Of a stretch of 64,000 bases of DNA, positions 60,216 to 64,000 are shown one piece after another. The position numbers were made by a program, and so were the translations under genes. Positions within the stretch are counted from its first letter, which is position 1. Each line of letters begins with the position of its first letter. This DNA comes from Caldilineaceae bacterium (GTDB taxonomy: Bacteria; Chloroflexota; Anaerolineae; Caldilineales; Caldilineaceae), in the NCBI GenBank assembly GCA_026645575.1, contig JAPKMW010000024.1, positions 1 to 64,000 on the forward strand. The letters are read 5' to 3'. The notes beneath the pieces were generated by a model. That model made no database searches. It had not been told where the DNA came from and was given only the letters and a program-made list of their open reading frames with translations.

Positions 60216-60666
60216 TGCAATTTTGGCGTATACCCATTTTTTGTCGATCATCGCGTTGGTTTCGACTGTTGTTGCCGAGGCTTTTCTCTGCCGTCCTGGC
60301 TTGACCTTGCCCTGGGTGCAACGCTTGGGGCGTGTCGATCTGCTCTACTTGGTCGCAGCCATTTTGGCGCTGAGCAGCGGCCTGTTGCGCCTCTTCTTTG
60401 GCGCCAAGGGTGCGGCATTCTACTACAACAATCCAGTTTTTTGGGTAAAAATCAGTCTGTTTGTCATCGTCGGTTTGATCTCGATTATCCCGACCATGCG
60501 CTTTATCCGCTGGACTAAGCGCTTACAGACCGGTGAAAGTAACAGCAAGATTGCTGATCAAGAAGTGACAGGGACGGCGGCTATCATCTATCTGGAATTG
60601 GGGTTGTTGGCGCTCATTCCGTTGATGGGGTCGTTGATGGCGCGGGGGTTTGGGTATGGGTGGTAG
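60202..60666 (+). CDS. DUF2214-type integral membrane protein
   Basis: A 154-residue protein with four predicted helices. HFLSIIALVSTVVAEAFLCR near the start, AKGAAFYYNNPVFWVKISLF in the middle and LELGLLALIPLMGSLMARG at the end are the typical sequence of this family of unknown function. Conserved His 12 and Glu 26 sit within the first helix. AAAGGAGG at 7 nt supports the ATG. Placed between two ACCGAA operator-like sites, it is probably controlled by the TetR protein at 59392. Confidence 0.8.
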   Translation: MPWLDAILAYTHFLSIIALVSTVVAEAFLCRPGLTLPWVQRLGRVDLLYLVAAILALSSGLLRLFFGAKGAAFYYNNPVFWVKISLFVIVGLISIIPTMRFIRWTKRLQTGESNSKIADQEVTGTAAIIYLELGLLALIPLMGSLMARGFGYGW

Positions 60667-60716
60667 TCAGGGGAATGCGAGATTGAGAGATTAAGAGATT
60701 TAGAGAGGATAACAGG

Positions 60717-61145
60717 ATGTACGAGCAGTTGTTTCAGATGTCGAATTTGTTGGTGATGCCTTTTTGGTTTTTGATGATTTTGTTGCCCTTCTGGCCGTGG
60801 ACGCAACGCATCATCGGTTCGCCTTGGATTGCGGCGCCGGCTGCGTTGCTCTATGCCAGCCTCGTATTGCCGCAAGCCGGCAGTCTGCTGACTGAACAAC
60901 TGCTCAATCCACAACTGGCGCAGATTGCTGTGTTTCTGGGGACGCCAACTGGCGCCACGATTGGTTGGATCCACTTTCTGGCCTTCGATCTTTTTGTGGG
61001 ACGCTGGGTTTATCTGGATAGTCGAGAGCGCCACCTGACCGCTTGGCTGATTTCGCCCATTTTGTTGATGGTGTTGATGTTCGGGCCAATGGGTCTGCTG
61101 CTCTATCTGCTAGTGCGCTTCGTCCTGTTGCGCCAAGCGAAATAG
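60717..61145 (+). CDS. ABA4-like family membrane protein
   Basis: A 142-residue protein with four helices: LLVMPFWFLMILLPFWPWTQ, AAPAALLYASLVLPQAG, GWIHFLAFDLFVGRWVYLDS and PILLMVLMFGPMGLLLYLLV. The third helix signature (IHFLAFDLFVGRW) matches the DUF4281/ABA4 family, named after the plant protein needed for neoxanthin synthesis. A bacterial role is not established. GAGAGGATAACAGG lies upstream of the ATG. It follows the DUF2214 gene by 50 nt. Confidence 0.85.
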   Translation: MYEQLFQMSNLLVMPFWFLMILLPFWPWTQRIIGSPWIAAPAALLYASLVLPQAGSLLTEQLLNPQLAQIAVFLGTPTGATIGWIHFLAFDLFVGRWVYLDSRERHLTAWLISPILLMVLMFGPMGLLLYLLVRFVLLRQAK

Positions 61146-61171
61146 CGGGGATCAAAAAATTTTTAACCATT

Positions 61172-61204
61172 ACCGAACAGAATTTGGAAAGTAACAATCG
61201 TTAG
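61172..61204 (+). promoter_or_regulatory. Operator-like site 3
   Basis: ACCGAA-CAGAA-TTTGG (61172-61187), then TTAG at 61201-61204. The distance from ACCGAA to TTAG equals that of site 2. The right half is degenerate (TTTGG for TTCGG). It directly precedes the ribosome site of the next gene. Confidence 0.65.
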
Positions 61205-61216
61205 AAAAGGGATAGG

Positions 61217-62224
61217 ATGAACATGAAAACCAATCACACCGATATGCAACCGGGTACACGTTTCAATCTGCGCACCGTCAACCGCTATTTCTGGTCCGTT
61301 AACCGGCCAATGACCATTCTCTTCTGGGCAATGGTTGTCACCAGCGGACTGGGCCTACTGGGGTTCTTCCTGGATCCCCGTACCGTACTCGGCCAACCGA
61401 CCTGGGCCAAAACGACCAAGTTTTCACTTTCGCTGGTACTCTACACCAGCACCATGCTCTGGATCTTTGGCTATGATACGTTGCGCCCCCGTCTCTCCCG
61501 TTTTATTCTTTCGGCCAGCGCCTATATCCTGGGCTTGGAGATGATCTTGATGATCTTTCAGGGCGCCCGTGCCGTTCCCATGCACTTTAACAATGCCACC
61601 CCCCTTGACGCCACCCTCTTCAGCATCATGGGGGCGACGATCACACTGCTCTGGTTTGTCAACGCGCTGGGCGTCGCCGTCTTACTGGTGCAACAAGTAC
61701 CCAGCCGCGCCTTTGCCTGGAGTTTGCGTTTGGGGTTGATCATCGCCCTCCTGGGCATGGTGGAAGGGTTCCTGATGACCAGCCCAACTGCAGCGCAAAT
61801 GGCGCGCTTACAGGCCGGTCAACACAGTGATATGATCGGCGCCCACACCGTTGGCGCTCCTGATGGCGGACCGGGCTTGCCCCTGCTTGGCTGGAGTACG
61901 ACCAATGGTGATCTGCGTATTGGCCACTTTGTCGGGCTACATGGCTTACAGATCATCCCACTGCTGGGGCTGTTCTTGATGCTACGCCGGGAACGTTGGC
62001 TAACCGAATGCCACAAAACCCTGCTGGTCATGATCGGCGCCGCCGGCTATCTAGGGTTGACGACGCTTGTCACCTGGCAGGCGTTACGCGATCAACCCCT
62101 CCTGGCGCCGGATCTGTTGACCCTTGCTGTTTTAGCAGCCATTGTCACGGCCACGTTAACCGCCGCCGGCGCTGTGTTGTTACAAGCGCGTATTCAGGCG
62201 ACGCCAGTGACAACGGCCTTATAA
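61217..62224 (+). CDS. Polytopic membrane protein of unknown function
   Basis: A 335-residue protein with about eight predicted helices, from PMTILFWAMVVTSGLGLLGF (about 31) to LTLAVLAAIVTATLTAAGAV near the end. The loop IGAHTVGAPDGGPGLPLLGW then TTNGDLRIGHFVGLHGLQII (about 213-255) is rich in conserved Gly, His and Asp and looks catalytic or cofactor binding. I recognise the loop pattern from hypothetical proteins in several phyla, without function. The start has AAAGGGATAGG upstream. Operator-like site 3 lies 13 nt ahead, so it is likely a separate unit of the same regulon. Confidence 0.75.
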   Translation: MNMKTNHTDMQPGTRFNLRTVNRYFWSVNRPMTILFWAMVVTSGLGLLGFFLDPRTVLGQPTWAKTTKFSLSLVLYTSTMLWIFGYDTLRPRLSRFILSASAYILGLEMILMIFQGARAVPMHFNNATPLDATLFSIMGATITLLWFVNALGVAVLLVQQVPSRAFAWSLRLGLIIALLGMVEGFLMTSPTAAQMARLQAGQHSDMIGAHTVGAPDGGPGLPLLGWSTTNGDLRIGHFVGLHGLQIIPLLGLFLMLRRERWLTECHKTLLVMIGAAGYLGLTTLVTWQALRDQPLLAPDLLTLAVLAAIVTATLTAAGAVLLQARIQATPVTTAL

Positions 62225-62227
62225 TCA

Positions 62228-62299
62228 GTAGGGGCGCACCCTTGCGGGCGCCCTAAATTTGCCGACGAGCTTGGGGCGCCTGCAAGGGTGCGCCCCTAC
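62228..62299. repeat. GTAGGGGCGCACCC-type inverted repeat
   Basis: GTAGGGGCGCACCCTTGC (62228-62245) and GCAAGGGTGCGCCCCTAC (62282-62299) are exact complements and the inner GGCGCC segments also pair. It shares the outer 10 bases and more of the repeat at 16480, so these two are members of one family. Confidence 0.9.
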
Positions 62300-62348
62300 C
62301 AATCGTGGTTTCACCCTGTCACCCTACTCTACTCTTATCTCTTATCAA

Positions 62349-62432
62349 TAGGACTTACGCAACACCAGACCTGTTAGGTTTCCAAAACCTGATAGGTCTC
62401 ACCGGCGACGAATCCGTCTTGCGTAAGTCCTA
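62349..62432. repeat. MITE-like inverted repeat
   Basis: Ends TAGGACTTACGCAA (62349-62362) and TTGCGTAAGTCCTA (62419-62432) are 14-bp terminal inverted repeats. Between them is an inner stem AGACCTGTTAGGTTT versus AAACCTGATAGGTCT. ATTAGGACTTACGCA-like ends recur in bacterial miniature elements, so this is a plausible small MITE or a composite hairpin. Confidence 0.6.
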
Positions 62433-62504
62433 ATCAATATTGGGTACTTGCGTCGAATTATTCGGTAAACGAAAATTTGTGTATATAATACCCAATAGCT
62501 AAAA

Positions 62505-63392
62505 CTACCGACTTTCAAAAATCACCAGCTTATACTCATGGCGTGCATCCGGTGTCACTGGGCGCAACCACGGTTGGTCGGCGACGCGAGGCGAGCAGGA
62601 GCCGAAGGTGCAGAGCCGGATCGGGCGTTGTTGCGCCTCCTGCCGTAATCGGTTCAACACCGTTTGCAACAGTTGCCCGCGGAAGGGGGTAAACATAAAG
62701 AAGAGCGTGCCGTCGCTGTAATCAGCGGCGCGGGCGTCGCTGTTGATAAAGGCAACCTCGGTCAGGCCCAGACTTTGCGCCTGTTGTTGGGCAAAGGTGC
62801 AAAAGGCCGGCTCGACTTCCACCCCTTTGGCGCGCACGCCAGTGAGTAGATGCACCAGCAGCACAACCTGCCCCAATCCTGACCCCAAATCATAGAAAAC
62901 ATCAGCAGAGGTCAGGGGGGTGTGATCGACCAGATCGAGCAGAACGCGCGCCGGCGTCTCCTCACAATGCACCATTTCCACGGTAGTGGTGAGGGTGGCG
63001 GCGGGCGCCGTTTTCAACTGAAAGAGGCCATCGACCAACACATCCAACCCGTCGTAGCTCATGTAAACGCGGTCGTTGTGATTTGGAGTGTAATCGGTGA
63101 ATTGGCTCAGGTAATGACGAAGAGTAGCGCCGGTTAACGCGCCGCTTTGGACTGCTGTGCGCACCTGTTGGAAGAGACGTGTATTGACGGCGGTCAACTG
63201 TTCTTGTACCTGTGTCGCTTGTTGATGGAGCGTCTGCACAGCCGGCGTGCGCTGCCGTTCCATGCGCAGGACATCGTGCAGAAAGGTGATAAAATCCAAT
63301 GCTTCAGCGCGGCGCCATAGATTGACTTCTGCCAGCAATGTTGCATCGGTCAAATAGTCAGCAAGTTCTGCTTGTAGTTCTTGGAGATCCAC
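62505..63392 (-). CDS. Class I SAM-dependent methyltransferase
   Basis: A 295-residue protein. The first 140 residues are a helical N-terminal domain. Motif I is VFYDLGSGLGQVVLLVHLL (about 165-180), followed by KGVEVEPAFCTFAQQQAQ with the SAM-ribose Glu (about 190). FMFTPFRGQLLQ is in the motif IV position. It resembles the DOT1-type histone-like methyltransferase fold used in some bacterial enzymes, with substrate unknown. The start is GTG (63392), and its 12-nt distance to the acyltransferase stop suggests one transcript. Confidence 0.75.
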   Translation of the reverse strand: MDLQELQAELADYLTDATLLAEVNLWRRAEALDFITFLHDVLRMERQRTPAVQTLHQQATQVQEQLTAVNTRLFQQVRTAVQSGALTGATLRHYLSQFTDYTPNHNDRVYMSYDGLDVLVDGLFQLKTAPAATLTTTVEMVHCEETPARVLLDLVDHTPLTSADVFYDLGSGLGQVVLLVHLLTGVRAKGVEVEPAFCTFAQQQAQSLGLTEVAFINSDARAADYSDGTLFFMFTPFRGQLLQTVLNRLRQEAQQRPIRLCTFGSCSPRVADQPWLRPVTPDARHEYKLVIFESR

Positions 63393-63404
63393 AGCGTGTG
63401 TCGC

Positions 63405-64000
63405 CTATTGCCAAGCCGGGAAATTGGCCGAGGCCACCAGTTGGCGCATTTGGGCTTTGAAGCGGCGCATAAAACCCAAGCGTTCGCCTTCCCAGTGCAG
63501 AGACTGCCCGACGATTACATGGCAGAAAAAGGGAACAAAGAGCATCGTCCCTTTGGGCCACGCTTTGCCCATGCCATACATAAAGAGCGGCACCACCGGC
63601 GCTTGGGGGAAGCGCTCGGCCAGTAGGGTAACACCCGCCTTAAAATCGGCCAACTGCTCTGGTTCGCCGCGTGAGCCTTCCGGGAAGAAAATGAGGATGT
63701 CACCTTGGGCCAGGGCCGCATAACTAGCCTCTAGCGGATCGGCATCTTTCTCCGTCCGTTCCCGATCAATCGGAATGATCCCCATAATATTGCGGGAAAA
63801 CCAGGCAATCCAGCGGTTGCGATACCAGTAGTCAGTCGCACCCACAGGCCGTACTTTGCTCACCATGTGCAATGGAAAGAGCGCCATCAACACGCCTGTA
63901 TCCAGGTGGCTGTTATGATTAGCGGCTAACACAGCCGGGCCATGCGTCGGTAACAGGTGCCGATTGCGCACATTGAGACCCAAGATAATATGGACAATCG
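63405..64000 (-). CDS. 1-acyl-sn-glycerol-3-phosphate acyltransferase-like (partial)
   Basis: The C-terminal 198 or so residues of a PlsC-family membrane-associated acyltransferase; the 5' end lies beyond the window edge. The active-site motif is NHNSHLDTG (NHxxxxD), the glycerol-phosphate-binding motif is FFPEGSRGEP, and VVPLFMYGMGKAWPKG is the third conserved block. It transfers acyl chains in phospholipid or related glycolipid synthesis. The open frame continues through IVHIILGLNVRNRH to base 64000 without a start codon. Confidence 0.85.
   Translation of the reverse strand, partial: IVHIILGLNVRNRHLLPTHGPAVLAANHNSHLDTGVLMALFPLHMVSKVRPVGATDYWYRNRWIAWFSRNIMGIIPIDRERTEKDADPLEASYAALAQGDILIFFPEGSRGEPEQLADFKAGVTLLAERFPQAPVVPLFMYGMGKAWPKGTMLFVPFFCHVIVGQSLHWEGERLGFMRRFKAQMRQLVASANFPAWQ

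Larger units (their letters stand above)
62225..62504. other. Convergent spacer with two repeats
   Basis: Between the membrane protein gene and the methyltransferase gene. It contains the repeats at 62228 and 62349 and an AT-rich tail without a gene. Confidence 0.6.

Overview
The window looks like a chromosomal segment of a moderately GC-rich heterotrophic bacterium, most likely a Chloroflexota member (Anaerolineae/Caldilinea-like). That placement is an inference from gene content: NHL-repeat and lactonase-type propellers, many enolase-superfamily and SDR catabolic genes, Gfo/Idh/MocA enzymes, very large multi-PAS hybrid kinases, an ABA4-like protein, and many hairpins at gene ends. No rRNA or tRNA gene was recognised to confirm it.

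Layout. 0.2-1.2 kb: debris of a DnaC/IstB-like ATPase and an IS1595-type transposase. 1.2-5.8 kb: an NHL propeller protein, a sugar-isomerase TIM barrel and a lactonase. 5.9-9.0 kb: an AT-rich insert with a NACHT NTPase that carries an N-terminal EAD1-like adaptor domain, preceded by a small unknown protein; this is the best candidate for an immune or conflict system. 9.0-16.5 kb: propeller and ankyrin proteins, then a catabolic cluster (enolase-superfamily dehydratase, two SDRs, VOC protein, DegT aminotransferase, sugar isomerase). 16.8-24.8 kb: two giant hybrid histidine kinases and a response regulator with a Cys-rich tail. 25.4-33.3 kb: ornithine cyclodeaminase-like enzyme, universal stress protein, glycosidase-like protein, a pentameric ligand-gated ion channel homologue and a secreted propeller protein with one haem motif. 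33.6-37.6 kb: an operon with a two-subunit TPP decarboxylase split around a phosphoesterase, an M24 peptidase-like enzyme and an APH(3')-like kinase. 37.8-42.9 kb: cyclase, SCO1 and PCuAC copper proteins, a second enolase-superfamily enzyme, a small membrane protein and a Met-rich secreted protein. 43-46 kb: SSB and Rad52-like single-strand DNA module with a divergent ribbon-helix-helix gene. 46-58 kb: repair methyltransferase, SIS protein, amidohydrolase, and a sugar-acid cluster (two Gfo/Idh/MocA enzymes, TPP enzyme, mannonate dehydratase, ABC ATPase, UlaG-like hydrolase). 58.4-59.1 kb: gene remnants. 59.2-62.2 kb: a TetR-controlled membrane-protein locus with three matching operator-like sites. 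62.5-64 kb: a methyltransferase and an acyltransferase that runs off the window.

Most catabolic genes read as uptake-independent enzymes for sugar acids and related carboxylates. No permease is complete in the window; the one ABC ATPase is an orphan. Nearly every intergenic space holds a long, often perfect inverted repeat. Sequences differ from site to site, but a GTAGGGGC-type outer core recurs.
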